Assembly (NCBI GenBank): GCA_018660835.1
Contig: JABJJN010000018.1
Coordinates: 1 to 64,000, forward strand
DNA length: 64,000 nucleotides
Direction: 5' to 3'
Source: Gemmatimonadota bacterium
GTDB lineage: Bacteria > Latescibacterota > UBA2968 > UBA8231
Shown: positions 40,730-50,265 of the stretch, piece after piece
Position numbering within the stretch: the stretch's first letter is position 1
Layout: every line of letters begins with the position of its first letter
Notes under the pieces: model-generated
Told to the model about the DNA's origin: nothing
Databases searched by the model: none
Seen by the model: the letters and a program-made list of their open reading frames with translations, nothing else
Program-made: the position numbers and the translations under genes

Positions 40730-42462
40730 GCCAGTGGTGATGGCAGCAATCCGGCGCCATGTCCCGGCGTGGCGACGCAGGAATCGAGATCCACGGTGAC
40801 GTTGAGATCGTCACGTAGAAGTCTCTCCAACGCCAGCCGTTGGTCACCCTCCAGAAATCGTCTGGAAATTAACCCACCCACATTGCCGCCCCATCCGGCA
40901 CCCAGGCGCTGAATACCACCGGCATCATCTCCATAGGAACGCAGGAAGTCATTGAGCTTGCCAACAAATCGGTCATAGTCTGGCGTCATGCGACCGTAGC
41001 CACCGGGAACGAATGCCAGTCGCCCGCGCGGATCCGCGCGTCGAGCTGCAGCGGCGATCTGCAATAATTCCGCATCCTCAACTTCCTCATCGTAATCCCC
41101 CGCGTGGGACAAACGCACGAGTTCAAAGACCGTCGGCATATCGCCCTGTGCAAGGAACTCGATGGTTGCCGCAACGCGGTCCTGTTCCGCCAGACCAAAG
41201 ATGAATCGTCGTCGCAGCTGGATGGTCGTGTCTGGTGTGATCCGCGGAAATTTCGCCCCCACGTCGCGGCTGATCATCGCGGCGAAGGCATCAGACGCTC
41301 CCGCCTGTTGCGCCCATGCTTCGATTTGCTGCAGTGATGTCGTCTGCGGGACCTCCACCAGCAATTCGTTCAGCTGTGCCGCGTCGATCCCAAGATTCTC
41401 GGGTGTGATATCACGAATCAGCTCGATCCTGTCATGGACATCGGCGCGCAACCCTTCCCAACCCGGTGTTCCTACCTTCGCCTTCAACAACAGGTCACGA
41501 ACAACAAAGACGCCAAGAGGATAGGCCAGGACCGTCTCTTCCTTGCCCGCCTCGTCGTAAATCCGTGGCACGCCACTGTCAAAAATGACGGCGACAAATT
41601 CTGGGGGGAGGGGGGCACTTCCGCAGGGCTGCGCGGGAAAGACGCCCACACTTACCAGCTCGCCCGCAAGGCCCAGGACCATTCCTCCATGGTCAGCGGT
41701 ACCGCCCTGTGTCCCACGAATCCATTCGGAGGTCCCCACGCCATCGATCGCGTCTTCCCACGATATGTCCTTGCCAGGAACCACACCATACAAACCCAAC
41801 GCTGCGTAGGCCGTCGAAATCACCAACGCGGAGGAGGAAGACATGCCACCACTGGGTGAAACGTTGCTGTGTACATACGCATCCAGCCCGGTCAGCTCCC
41901 GACCGCGACCACGTAGCCAGCTATCGAGGTAAACGAGTTGACCCTGTGGAAGGATCGACCAACTGGTGTCAATGGTGCTGCCCGTCTCGCGCTCACGTTT
42001 CGTGCAGATCTGCCCCGCATACTCCATCAGCGCCTGGCGACCATCGCCCAACGGCTCGGGAGCCGCCAGATCGCGCACCGAGAATGACGTCGCCTCGAAA
42101 TCGCGCTCGCCCTCCTCCCCTTCATAGCGCGAACTCAACTGCGCCAGGTCATCGGTTCGCTGACGAATCACCGTGATCGTGTCATGGCCCTTCACAGCCA
42201 GACGGAGGCTCGGCATGCCACCATAGTCGATGTGCATACCCATGATGTTCATCTGCCCGGGGCACCGTGAAATGACCACATCACCACCGTCAACGCCATA
42301 GCGCTGTTCAAATTGCGCGACGATCTGCAAATACCGCGCTCGCCACAGCTCAACATCATCCTCCCCATACACAGCAGCCAGATGCTCAGACAGAGAAGAG
42401 GCTGAATCCTCGAGGGAGGCGCGCCACGTTGAAAGGGGTGCACCCAGTGTGACTAAGCTCAA
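40726..42462 (-). CDS. Divergent GHMP (galactokinase-like) sugar kinase
   Basis: A 578-residue protein, clearly longer than galactokinase (about 390). RCPGQMNIMGMHIDYGGMPS (near residue 85) matches the galactokinase signature, with Met for Glu. The ATP loop SPSGGMSSSSALVIS is near 205, and RLGAGWGGNVGGLISRRFL, the C-terminal GHMP motif, is near 522. Extra material sits N-terminal (about 80 residues) and in the middle (YEGEEGERDFEATSFSVRDL). Such long forms resemble galacturonokinase or L-arabinokinase-type kinases. It is coupled by 4 bases to both the lipoprotein gene before it and the CoA transferase after it. Confidence 0.85.
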   Translation of the reverse strand: MSLVTLGAPLSTWRASLEDSASSLSEHLAAVYGEDDVELWRARYLQIVAQFEQRYGVDGGDVVISRCPGQMNIMGMHIDYGGMPSLRLAVKGHDTITVIRQRTDDLAQLSSRYEGEEGERDFEATSFSVRDLAAPEPLGDGRQALMEYAGQICTKRERETGSTIDTSWSILPQGQLVYLDSWLRGRGRELTGLDAYVHSNVSPSGGMSSSSALVISTAYAALGLYGVVPGKDISWEDAIDGVGTSEWIRGTQGGTADHGGMVLGLAGELVSVGVFPAQPCGSAPLPPEFVAVIFDSGVPRIYDEAGKEETVLAYPLGVFVVRDLLLKAKVGTPGWEGLRADVHDRIELIRDITPENLGIDAAQLNELLVEVPQTTSLQQIEAWAQQAGASDAFAAMISRDVGAKFPRITPDTTIQLRRRFIFGLAEQDRVAATIEFLAQGDMPTVFELVRLSHAGDYDEEVEDAELLQIAAAARRADPRGRLAFVPGGYGRMTPDYDRFVGKLNDFLRSYGDDAGGIQRLGAGWGGNVGGLISRRFLEGDQRLALERLLRDDLNVTVDLDSCVATPGHGAGLLPSPLA

Positions 42463-42947
42463 GAGCTTGTCTCTTGCTGTAACTCGGCGACATCGAAGAC
42501 TTCGCCATCGACGGTCAATGTGCCGCCATAGGTCATCGGCTCGTCCAGGATATTGATCGTCATATCGACGAGGACCTCAAGCTCCATCGATCCCGCCAAT
42601 TGAATCGTGCCCTTCAGTGTGACAGGAGAAGCGAGAACGTTCAAGTCGAGTTGGCCATCGATCACGAGTTCGCCATCCGGGGAATACTGCTGAAATATGA
42701 AGGATGTGCCTTCGACCAGAACCTGACCACCACCAGGTCCGGGGACACTCCCCCCACCGGTGAAGATGAGAGCGACAGACTTACCTAATGCCACTTCCAT
42801 CTCCGCAAGTAGTACCTGATTCGCCGTGAAATCAGGTGCTGTCGGAGCAGGTTCCTGCTTTGCATCGTCACCACACCCGGCGACCATAAGGCATACGCAG
42901 ATGGCCACACACGCGGAATGCAGACGTCGGTCTCTGATCAGCGACAA
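42459..42947 (-). CDS. Lipoprotein of unknown function
   Basis: A 162-residue exported lipoprotein. A basic start (MSLIRDRRLHS) leads to a hydrophobic core and lipobox M-V-A-G-C with Cys25, then GDDAKQEPAPTAPDF. The mature part is beta-rich and acidic with FTGGGSVPGPGGGQVLVEG and repeated strand-like stretches (VTLKGTIQLAGSMELEVLVD). No family recognised. Its stop overlaps the kinase start by 4 bases and it starts 3 bases after the GDPD gene stop. Confidence 0.8.
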   Translation of the reverse strand: MSLIRDRRLHSACVAICVCLMVAGCGDDAKQEPAPTAPDFTANQVLLAEMEVALGKSVALIFTGGGSVPGPGGGQVLVEGTSFIFQQYSPDGELVIDGQLDLNVLASPVTLKGTIQLAGSMELEVLVDMTINILDEPMTYGGTLTVDGEVFDVAELQQETSS

Positions 42948-42950
42948 GAT

Positions 42951-43742
42951 CTATCTCCTGAGGGTTTCGTTATCGAGTAGCGCCTTCAGGCGCTGCGGTT
43001 CATTCGTCAATATCCCATCGACGCCACAGTCGATGAGCCGCTGCATTTCGTCTGGTTCGTCAGCAAAGAACGGAAAAACGAGCATGTGACGCGCATGCGC
43101 AGCCTCGACCAGGGCCGTATCGGTCATGGCGTGCCCAGGTTGCAAGATCCGACAACCAATAGAAGCTGAGCGAGCGACGTAGTCTTCGGCTGGAAGCACG
43201 CTGAGATTACAGATTTCGATGTGCTCACATTCACTTCTTGCCATAGACAAGGTCGTCTCATCGCCCGCAACATAGGCACGCTCAAGTAAACCTCTCTTGT
43301 GCAAGATCGACACAGTGCTCCTGGTTACCGACTCAAGCGTCTCTGCAGATGTCTTGATGTGCACATTCAGCCGAATCGGTTCTGGAATGAGCTCCAGAGC
43401 CTCATCCAAGGTAAGGAATCTCTCACCGGCGAAGGCGGCACCAAACCATAGACCCGCGTCTAGAGTCTTGATCTGTGACCATGTCAGATCGGACACCTCT
43501 CCCGATCCGTCACTGGTGCGATCCACACGGTCGTCGTGGATGATGACCAATTCGCCATCGCGAGAGAGGTGCACATCCAGCTCAATGCACTCGACCCGGA
43601 GAGCAACGGCAGCCTCAAAGGCAGCCCTCGTATTCTCAGGATGATTGCCGGAGTCGCCACGATGAGCAACGACGACGATTCTTTCTGGCCCATCCAGGTC
43701 CATGACATTGGCCCCATGCGGCCAGGGTTCCGCATGCTTCAT
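42951..43742 (-). CDS. Glycerophosphodiester phosphodiesterase
   Basis: A 263-residue GDPD-family TIM barrel. All main motifs are present: VVAHRGDSGNHPENTRAAF (His-Arg-Gly, Glu-Asn-Thr), ECIELDVHLSRDGELVIIHDD (Glu, Asp, catalytic His), and DRTSDGSGEVSDLTWSQI. GVDGILTNEPQRL ends the barrel. It hydrolyses glycerophosphodiesters to glycerol-3-phosphate and an alcohol. No signal peptide, so it is cytoplasmic. Its start overlaps the stop of the enolase-superfamily gene by 4 bases. Confidence 0.93.
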   Translation of the reverse strand: MKHAEPWPHGANVMDLDGPERIVVVAHRGDSGNHPENTRAAFEAAVALRVECIELDVHLSRDGELVIIHDDRVDRTSDGSGEVSDLTWSQIKTLDAGLWFGAAFAGERFLTLDEALELIPEPIRLNVHIKTSAETLESVTRSTVSILHKRGLLERAYVAGDETTLSMARSECEHIEICNLSVLPAEDYVARSASIGCRILQPGHAMTDTALVEAAHARHMLVFPFFADEPDEMQRLIDCGVDGILTNEPQRLKALLDNETLRR

Positions 43743-44863
43743 GGATGGATCTGTTCGTGGTGCTGGACATATCGCGGTAACGCCTCCACATCGAGCTCAC
43801 ACCCGAGTCCCGGTTTCTGCGGTGTCGGCGTGAAACCATCGGCGAATTCAATCGGCTCAAGGATCAGATCATCTTCACGAGTCCAACTGCCGACAAAGTC
43901 AGATGCCATCGTGCAGTTGGGAGCAATGGCAGCGGCGTGAATGTAAGATGTATCGATAATGCCCAGATCATTTCCCGAACCATGCCAGCACGGCATACCC
44001 GCCGCTGCGGCGATGTTTGCGAGATCTGGCATCTTGACCGGGCCTGAGCCGAGGTTGAAGCAGTCGACACATCCAGCCTGCAGCGCTTCCAGCATCTTCC
44101 CCCCACTCCCCAGATGCATTGCCAAAGGCCACTCAAGGGCCTCGTGAATCTGGATGTAGCCCTCGATATCTGCTTTGGGAATCGGATCTTCGAATACTTC
44201 CACATTCCCTACGTCGACCAACTGCTGAGCCAGATCTATCGCCTGTGCCGCCGTGTGAAAACGTTCATTCGGATCAACGGTCACCTTGAAATCAACCCCC
44301 CCCACTTCGCGCATGGCTTGCAGGCGTTCGACCATGGGTTCCTCGATTCGACACTTGATCTTCACGCCCTTGAAACCAAAACTCAAGGCGCGTTCAACGG
44401 CCCGCTTCCCGTCCTCTGGTGTCTGGTGTCCCATCCAGTAGTCGGAGCGGACCTGCGAGCGGACGGCTCCACCCAATAAGGCGTGAACCGGCACACCGCG
44501 CGACTTGCCCACAAGATCGAGGATGGCCATCTCGAATGCCTGGTATGCGGGCCCACTGCCAGTCGATGGTACACCACGCTCGTCGCCATCAAGAACGCGG
44601 TCGTCGGCGACAGCGAAGATATCACGCAGACAGATGGTATCGGGACTCGTTCCGACCAGCAGTCGGGCCCCTTTCTGCACCTCTTCGAGTCCCATGCCGC
44701 GACCCGTTTCGCCGATGCCGACCAACTCTGAATCAGTGTTGAGACGGATAATATGTTTCGCTACCTGATCCCATCCTGTTTCCGCCACCCATTCGGGGCT
44801 ATGAACACGACCAGGGATCGTAGGCACGACGACGGTCCATACGTCGACACTCGTGATAATCAT
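43739..44863 (-). CDS. Mandelate racemase/muconate lactonizing-type enolase-superfamily enzyme
   Basis: A 374-residue enzyme starting MIITSVDVWTVVVPTIPGRV at 44863, with GGAGAAATC directly before the ATG; longer in-frame forms only run through the symporter gene. It carries the Lys-x-Lys motif in FGFKGVKIKCRIEE, metal ligands in KVTVDPNERF and VEVFEDPIP, and HGSGNDLGI toward the end. The superfamily abstracts the proton alpha to a carboxylate (dehydratase, racemase or cycloisomerase). Coupled by 4-base overlaps to the sodium symporter before it and GDPD after it, so the symporter probably imports its substrate. Confidence 0.9.
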   Translation of the reverse strand: MIITSVDVWTVVVPTIPGRVHSPEWVAETGWDQVAKHIIRLNTDSELVGIGETGRGMGLEEVQKGARLLVGTSPDTICLRDIFAVADDRVLDGDERGVPSTGSGPAYQAFEMAILDLVGKSRGVPVHALLGGAVRSQVRSDYWMGHQTPEDGKRAVERALSFGFKGVKIKCRIEEPMVERLQAMREVGGVDFKVTVDPNERFHTAAQAIDLAQQLVDVGNVEVFEDPIPKADIEGYIQIHEALEWPLAMHLGSGGKMLEALQAGCVDCFNLGSGPVKMPDLANIAAAAGMPCWHGSGNDLGIIDTSYIHAAAIAPNCTMASDFVGSWTREDDLILEPIEFADGFTPTPQKPGLGCELDVEALPRYVQHHEQIHP

Positions 44864-46332
44864 GATTTCTCCAGATTCGCTGGGAACCAGGCGGTACCCA
44901 AGGCACAGATGACAAAATTGCAGGCCAATCCAACGACACCTGCATGAAAACCCCAGACCTTTGGTTGTCCCGCCACCGTAAGACCTAAACCGACCGCCAG
45001 ACCGACGAGCATACCGGTCAGGACGATGTTCGAGGACAAATGACGCCAATACAGACCGAGAAAGAAACAGGGAACAACCTGAATCAGGACCTCAAATTTC
45101 AGCTCCAGCAACCGCACCAGCGTCTTCTCCGTACCAATGGCGACCACTACGAGGAGAAAGACGAAAACCCATGAACAGATCTTCCCCACACGAGTCAGCT
45201 CTTCCTCCGAGCTGTCAGGCCGCAGATGCGCCTGATAGATGTCGCGGGTGAACATCGATGAGATCGACAGCAATGCGGAGTCTGCCGTTGACATGAGCGC
45301 CGCGAGAGCTGCAGCGATAATTACGACAACGAGCCAGTAACCTGCCGCCGAATCCTGCATGATCAGACCACACAGGCGCGCCAGAACTTGATCGGTCGCG
45401 ATCCCCTCCATCCCGGGCAACACAATTCTTCCCGTCGCCCCACACACTAACGCGATCAACGTCGTCGTCAGTGGCATGAAGGCCATCACTGCGAGCGAAC
45501 TTTTCAGGCCCCTGACAGAACGGCTGGCATACAATCGCTGGATAGCCTGTGGATAGATCGCTGCACCGCACCCAAGCAACACGATGAAACTGATCCACGT
45601 ATTGCAGGTCTCCAGGGATGGCGCAGTCACCATCTGCGGCTGTTGCACCGACAATTGCTCGACGACATTCGTGAGGCCACCACCAAGAGCCGGCACCAGA
45701 AACAACAAGATGCCAAAACCCAGCAGCAGGACCGTTCCCTGAATCACGTCGGTCCAGGCGACGGAGCGCATGCCTCCGAGAGTCTCGTAGACCACCATGA
45801 TCACGGCGAGGGCGATGATACCATACTCGGAACCGATACGACCATCGGTTATTCCCTCGACGGCGGCACCCATCGCCTTCAGCTGCGCGAGGGTATAGTT
45901 GCAGAGGGCGTAGATCATCAAGATCGTTGCGAGCAAAGTCAGACGAGGCGAGCCAAAGCGCTGCCTGATATAGTCACCGGGTGTGATAAAGTTGAAACGT
46001 CTCGCAACAATGACGAGTCGTGGCGCAAACAGCAGATATCCTGCGATAATCGAGAACATGAACAGAATACTGACCGTCCACTCGAAGCCAATGCGATACG
46101 ACTTGCCCGTGTAACCGAACATGGTGTTGCCACTATACTGCGTCGCATAGAGAGTCAGGAACAACACAGCAAAACCCATCGATCGTCCCGCCAGATAGAA
46201 ATCGGCGAGACTATTCGACTCGCGGCGCATACGCCCAAGCCAACCGATACCGATCATCGACACCAGATAGAGGCCGATCAGTATCAGCGCGCCGGGACCA
46301 AAACCAAAGGAGCCGTCACTCATCTGCACCAC
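44860..46332 (-). CDS. Sodium:solute symporter (SSS family)
   Basis: A 490-residue inner-membrane protein with about 13 hydrophobic segments. RESNSLADFYLAGRSMGFAV, YATQYSGNTMFGYTGKSYRI, GGMRSVAWTDVIQGTVLLLG and ALAALMSTADSALLSISSMFTRDIY (written here in parts of the standard SSS signature) identify the family that takes up sugars, amino acids or organic acids with sodium. ATG at 46332 or at 46323 (MSDGSF) are both possible; the first overlaps the two-helix partner gene by 17 bases. Downstream it overlaps the enolase-superfamily gene by 4. Confidence 0.93.
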   Translation of the reverse strand: MVQMSDGSFGFGPGALILIGLYLVSMIGIGWLGRMRRESNSLADFYLAGRSMGFAVLFLTLYATQYSGNTMFGYTGKSYRIGFEWTVSILFMFSIIAGYLLFAPRLVIVARRFNFITPGDYIRQRFGSPRLTLLATILMIYALCNYTLAQLKAMGAAVEGITDGRIGSEYGIIALAVIMVVYETLGGMRSVAWTDVIQGTVLLLGFGILLFLVPALGGGLTNVVEQLSVQQPQMVTAPSLETCNTWISFIVLLGCGAAIYPQAIQRLYASRSVRGLKSSLAVMAFMPLTTTLIALVCGATGRIVLPGMEGIATDQVLARLCGLIMQDSAAGYWLVVVIIAAALAALMSTADSALLSISSMFTRDIYQAHLRPDSSEEELTRVGKICSWVFVFLLVVVAIGTEKTLVRLLELKFEVLIQVVPCFFLGLYWRHLSSNIVLTGMLVGLAVGLGLTVAGQPKVWGFHAGVVGLACNFVICALGTAWFPANLEKS

Positions 46333-46624
46333 CCGTCCTGGCAGCTACAGCTGTCCCGGCACCTACGTCTATATCTGCCGACTCAGATCCATCTATCCAG
46401 CATCGATGGATGACCAGACTCGTCCACAGGGCGAGCCCGACCACAGCGGTAAGGGTGACAGCGACCCAGGTGGGCAAACCGAGAATGAGTGTCCCCCGAT
46501 AGCCAGCAGGCCAATACCAGGGAATGGCGATCGCATAGAGGATCAGATAACCCCACCATACCCACGCGAATCGTCGTGGCTCGCGCTCGAGGCCGTGGAA
46601 GAGATCGGTGAAGTCTGTTGCCAT
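46316..46624 (-). CDS. Small two-helix membrane partner of the SSS symporter (DUF3311-like)
   Basis: A 102-residue protein with two hydrophobic helices (WWGYLILYAIAIPWYWPAGY and WVAVTLTAVVGLALWTSLVI) and a cytoplasmic-looking polar tail. Small proteins of this form precede SSS symporter genes in many bacteria and may be accessory subunits. The end overlaps the symporter start. No clear ribosome site before the ATG. First gene of the minus-strand transport/enolase/GDPD/lipoprotein/kinase/CoA-transferase run. Confidence 0.75.
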   Translation of the reverse strand: MATDFTDLFHGLEREPRRFAWVWWGYLILYAIAIPWYWPAGYRGTLILGLPTWVAVTLTAVVGLALWTSLVIHRCWIDGSESADIDVGAGTAVAARTGGADE

Positions 46625-46716
46625 AGGTGATATGAGCCTGTCGACGGGAGCTGTGGGCAGTTAGCTTCTCGAACACCCGGCGCCGCCGAGGTGACCAGAA
46701 CAGAAACAAACTACAG

Positions 46717-48612
46717 GTGATGGAGGAAGAATTGGCGCAACTGCCAAAGGACGGACTCGTACTCTACAAAGGTCGCCCCGCACGGGTCAAGGAACCTGGC
46801 GAAGATCGGCTGATAATCCAACTGGCAGATGGCGCCACGCAGAAGGTTCGCCCCAAGGACATCATCCTGCTGCATCCAGGTCCTTGTGACCCGACAAGAC
46901 TCACCGCGGTCGACGACTCTCAGTTCACAGAGGCCGATGGCGTAAGAGAATTGCTGTTGGCTGAGGATGAGACACTCAATCTGCAGGAATTGGCGGCGCT
47001 GCTGTTTGACGATCCTGCCTCGCCGCAGATGGTCTGGCATACCTGGCAACTACTGGACGATGGCCTGTTGTTCAGTGGCTCGGTTGAGGCTGTCAGCGCC
47101 TGCAGTGATGAGCAGGTGGCGACGCAACGACAAACTCGCAACGACGCAACCGCTGCTGCAAATGCATGGGACGCCTTTGTCGCCCGGGTTCGAGGCGGCA
47201 AGTGCGAGGAGGCGGATGCGGACCATTTACGCGAAGTAGAGAACGTAGCCGAAAACGCAGCGACACGAAGTAGGCTACTGAAGGAGCTTGGTCGATCAGA
47301 GAATGCGGAGAATGCTCATGCCCTGCTGCTGGAGATCGGCTGGTGGAATGAGTCGCGAATCCCCCACCTGAAGCGACATGAGTTGCCACGCGATTCACCG
47401 ATCCTTGACGTCCCGGAACTCCCGGATGAACCGCGAACAGACCTCACCCACCTTGCCGCCTTTGCCATCGATGATGAGGGCAATACAGATCCGGATGACG
47501 CCGTCAGCATTGACGCAGCAGGTGCCCTGTGGGTGCACGTTGCCGACGTGGCGGCTCTGGCACCGGTCGATAGCCCCCTCGATCTGGATGCCCGTGGTCG
47601 TGGTGCAACCCTCTACCTGCCAACCGCTCCGATTACCATGCTCCCCCGCCTACTGGTGGAGAAGCTTGGATTAGGCCTCACAGACCCTTCTCCCGCCCTG
47701 TCGTTCTGTATCAGTGTGAACAAGAACGGGCAGATTGCTGAGGTAGATGTCACACCAAGCTGGGTTCGCGTCGAGCGCCTCAGCTACGCTGAAGCAGACC
47801 GGCGATTGCACGAGTCACCTCTGCGTGACATCCACGCGATCACACAACGTGCCTTTGCCCGTCGTCTGGCGGCGGGCGCATTGGACCTCAAGTGGCCTGA
47901 AGCCCGTATTCGAGTCGATGGTGCAGGGACGCCACAAGGGCCACAGATCGACATCAGCCCTCTTGAGTGGCTCGCGAGCCGCGACATGGTGGCAGAATCA
48001 ATGATTCTAGCAGGAGAGGCGGCCGCTCGCTTTGCGGCGCAGAAGGATCTGCCTTTCCCCTTCTCAGGACAGCCCACGCCGGACCCCGAGATGGTGGTCA
48101 CTGCTTTGACTCGCCCCGCAGGACCCGCCGCCGATTTCGCTCGTAGACGCTGTCAGCGCCCCGGACGTGTCAGTGGCGACCCTCTGCCTCACGCAGGACT
48201 GGGTCTGGAACTCTACGCTCGTGCCACCAGTCCACTGCGCAGGTATCTGGATCTGGTCGCCCATCAGCAGTTGCGAGCCGTACTGGGACGAGGCGTCCTG
48301 ATGGATGCACCCACCATCGTCGAACGCGTCGGGGCCGCTGACGCCGTGGCCGGTGGTGTTCGCAGCGGCGAGTCTGATGCGAGGCGCCATTGGACGCTGG
48401 TATATCTCCAACAGCGTGCGCCTTGGCAGGGCGATGGCGTGTTGATCGACGTCAGAGGCCGACGCGGGCTGATTCTGTTACCTGAGATCGCCCTGGAAGC
48501 GTCTGTCGCGGTGCCTCCGGGTGCACAACCAGGTGACGCCTTTGCTGTACGGGTTCTACGCGTCGATCTGGCACGCCTTGATCTGACACTGGAATTGCAG
48601 CAGATCACCTAG
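46717..48612 (+). CDS. RNase II/RNB-domain exoribonuclease
   Basis: A 631-residue protein. The RNB domain starts near residue 240 with FAIDDEGNTDPDDAVSIDAA, containing the acidic cluster that binds two metal ions in RNase II/R, then WVHVADVAALAP, YLPTAPITMLPRLLVEK and YARATSPLRRYLDLVAHQQL. The first 240 residues hold an SH3-like piece (VLYKGRPARVKEPG) and a helical region instead of the usual cold-shock domains, as in plant and cyanobacterial RNase II forms. The C-terminal S1-like part is short. GTG (46717) or ATG (46720) start. Divergent from the symporter operon; stop overlaps panB by 4 bases. Confidence 0.9.
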   Translation: MMEEELAQLPKDGLVLYKGRPARVKEPGEDRLIIQLADGATQKVRPKDIILLHPGPCDPTRLTAVDDSQFTEADGVRELLLAEDETLNLQELAALLFDDPASPQMVWHTWQLLDDGLLFSGSVEAVSACSDEQVATQRQTRNDATAAANAWDAFVARVRGGKCEEADADHLREVENVAENAATRSRLLKELGRSENAENAHALLLEIGWWNESRIPHLKRHELPRDSPILDVPELPDEPRTDLTHLAAFAIDDEGNTDPDDAVSIDAAGALWVHVADVAALAPVDSPLDLDARGRGATLYLPTAPITMLPRLLVEKLGLGLTDPSPALSFCISVNKNGQIAEVDVTPSWVRVERLSYAEADRRLHESPLRDIHAITQRAFARRLAAGALDLKWPEARIRVDGAGTPQGPQIDISPLEWLASRDMVAESMILAGEAAARFAAQKDLPFPFSGQPTPDPEMVVTALTRPAGPAADFARRRCQRPGRVSGDPLPHAGLGLELYARATSPLRRYLDLVAHQQLRAVLGRGVLMDAPTIVERVGAADAVAGGVRSGESDARRHWTLVYLQQRAPWQGDGVLIDVRGRRGLILLPEIALEASVAVPPGAQPGDAFAVRVLRVDLARLDLTLELQQIT

Positions 48613-49460
48613 TCTGGAAGTTCAGTCTCAGTTCCCGCCTCGAGCCAGGCCTGGAAACGCTCTGCCTGCTCGGGCTCACGGAACTGCCGAACATTCACCT
48701 CTGCTGGAAAACGTCGCTCGCGCACAGCTGCCGTGTATTGCTTGACGCCTGCCAGGCCATTGCTCCGCAGATCCGCAAACTGCTCTACGTGTCCCAGGTC
48801 GAAGTGATGTACTCCAAGCATGTCGGTGGCGACCAGAACCTGCCCATCTGTGTGTCTCCCGGCAGCGATACCGATCGTGGGAATCCTCAATGCCTCACTC
48901 ACCGCACGACCCACCTGCTCAGGAATCAACTCCAGCACAAGAAATGAAGCCCCCGCAGCCTCCAATTGCCTGGCTCGATTCAGCAGGCGCGCCGCCCCCC
49001 GTGCGGTCTTCGCCTTCAGTCCCTTGCGCTCATGTAGCTGCGGATTGAGTCCCAGATGCCCCCACACTTCAATTCCCCGGGCACACAGCTTCTCAACGAC
49101 CGCCGGCTTATGCCCCTCCAGCTTGACGCCATTTGCCCCCAACGACACAAATCGTAGCGCATTCCCCAATGCGTCCTCCGGCGTATCACAGGAACCATAG
49201 GGTAGATCTGCCAAGAGATACGCATTGCGCGTTCCACGACGTACGGCCTTCAGGTGATGGATCATGTCATCCATCGATACCTGCCGCTCATCGTCATAAC
49301 CGAGCACATTCGTGCCGACACTGTCGGCACAGAAGATGACATCGACGCCTGCCTCTTCCATCCATAGGGACGAGGGGTAGTCATAACAGGTCAGCACGAC
49401 GATGGGTTCGCCATCCACCTTCTTCTGCTGCAGTTGCGCACCACTCTTCTTGTTGGTCAT
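48609..49460 (-). CDS. panB: 3-methyl-2-oxobutanoate hydroxymethyltransferase (pantothenate synthesis)
   Basis: A 283-residue TIM-barrel enzyme that makes ketopantoate from alpha-ketoisovalerate and methylene-tetrahydrofolate. PIVVLTCYDYPSSLWMEEAG, VIFCADSVGTNVLGYDD (metal Asp), LLADLPYGS, GANGVKLEG (metal Glu-containing loop), GHLGLNPQ and LVLELIPEQV match PanB. ATG at 49460 preferred: GGGGGAAAG is 3 bases upstream and the longer form would overlap the previous gene. No panC/panD nearby. The PabB-PabC fusion close by supplies the folate route. Confidence 0.93.
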   Translation of the reverse strand: MTNKKSGAQLQQKKVDGEPIVVLTCYDYPSSLWMEEAGVDVIFCADSVGTNVLGYDDERQVSMDDMIHHLKAVRRGTRNAYLLADLPYGSCDTPEDALGNALRFVSLGANGVKLEGHKPAVVEKLCARGIEVWGHLGLNPQLHERKGLKAKTARGAARLLNRARQLEAAGASFLVLELIPEQVGRAVSEALRIPTIGIAAGRHTDGQVLVATDMLGVHHFDLGHVEQFADLRSNGLAGVKQYTAAVRERRFPAEVNVRQFREPEQAERFQAWLEAGTETELPD

Positions 49461-49473
49461 CGCTTTCCCCCCG

Positions 49474-50211
49474 TCAGCCCAGTTCTCGTGCATACCAGCT
49501 CAGCTCACCACTGTCTACATCCAGATCGTATATCCGCCATAGATGTGGACTCTCGCAGAATGCGGGTGCCACAGCAAACCAGGTCCCGTCAACACGTTCC
49601 GGATCATGCCCGGGATGGTAATGTCCACTCAGGCACATTCTGACACGTCCACTGTTCGTGATCGCCTGCCGCATCTGGTCGCCATCGCCATAGGTGTGGG
49701 GATACCCCTCGTCGCGGCGAGGATGCACCAGATAGTGCTGCAGATGGATCTGTGGACGACGATCGTCATCCATCAGAACCTGCTCAAAACGCGCGCGTTC
49801 GTCGTTGACTCTCTGCGGAATATGACCCTCGCCTTCCGCATCTGCGAAGCTGACAACGCGCACGCCACCGACATCCAGATCGACGGGCATGTGAAAGACG
49901 TCGTGAAACAGCCGCAAGTGGTCATGGTTTCCTGGCAGCACAACAACCGGCACATCAGGCATCGATAAAGGATCTACATACCACTGCAGATCCTTCTTCC
50001 CCTGCTCCAGATGCTCGGCGCTGTCCATTTCGTCGAAGGGGTGGTCGACGAGATCACCATTGACGACGATCAGGTCGGCCTTCTCATCTGCGATGCGCTG
50101 CATGGCAACGGGAATGCAGTCAACCATCTTGCGACTCAGGCGTGCGGGAGCTGCCGATGTACCCTCGAGATGGTGGCGCAGATGGAAATCAGAGATATGA
50201 ACGATTCGCAT
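49474..50211 (-). CDS. Calcineurin-like metallophosphoesterase
   Basis: A 245-residue protein starting MRIVHISDFHLRHHLEGTSA at 50211, with AGGAG 8 bases upstream. Five family motifs are seen: DFH (Asp-x-His), LIVVNGDLVDH (Gly-Asp), LPGNHDHLRLF (Gly-Asn-His-Asp/Glu), a His in IHLQHYLVHPR and LSGHYHPGHD (Gly-His-x-His). Members are phosphodiesterases or phosphatases (CpdA-like, Icc). It has no signal peptide. It lies 54 bases downstream of the aminotransferase gene and 13 bases upstream of panB. Confidence 0.88.
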   Translation of the reverse strand: MRIVHISDFHLRHHLEGTSAAPARLSRKMVDCIPVAMQRIADEKADLIVVNGDLVDHPFDEMDSAEHLEQGKKDLQWYVDPLSMPDVPVVVLPGNHDHLRLFHDVFHMPVDLDVGGVRVVSFADAEGEGHIPQRVNDERARFEQVLMDDDRRPQIHLQHYLVHPRRDEGYPHTYGDGDQMRQAITNSGRVRMCLSGHYHPGHDPERVDGTWFAVAPAFCESPHLWRIYDLDVDSGELSWYARELG

Positions 50212-50265
50212 TGTGTGTCTCCTATTCAGGTAGACACCAACTTGGCACAAGCACGTCGGCTGCTC

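Noticed and set aside
45643..46413. Plus-strand open frame of 256 codons opposite the SSS symporter
   Set aside because: His/Gln/Arg-rich antisense product of a hydrophobic transporter, no ribosome site.
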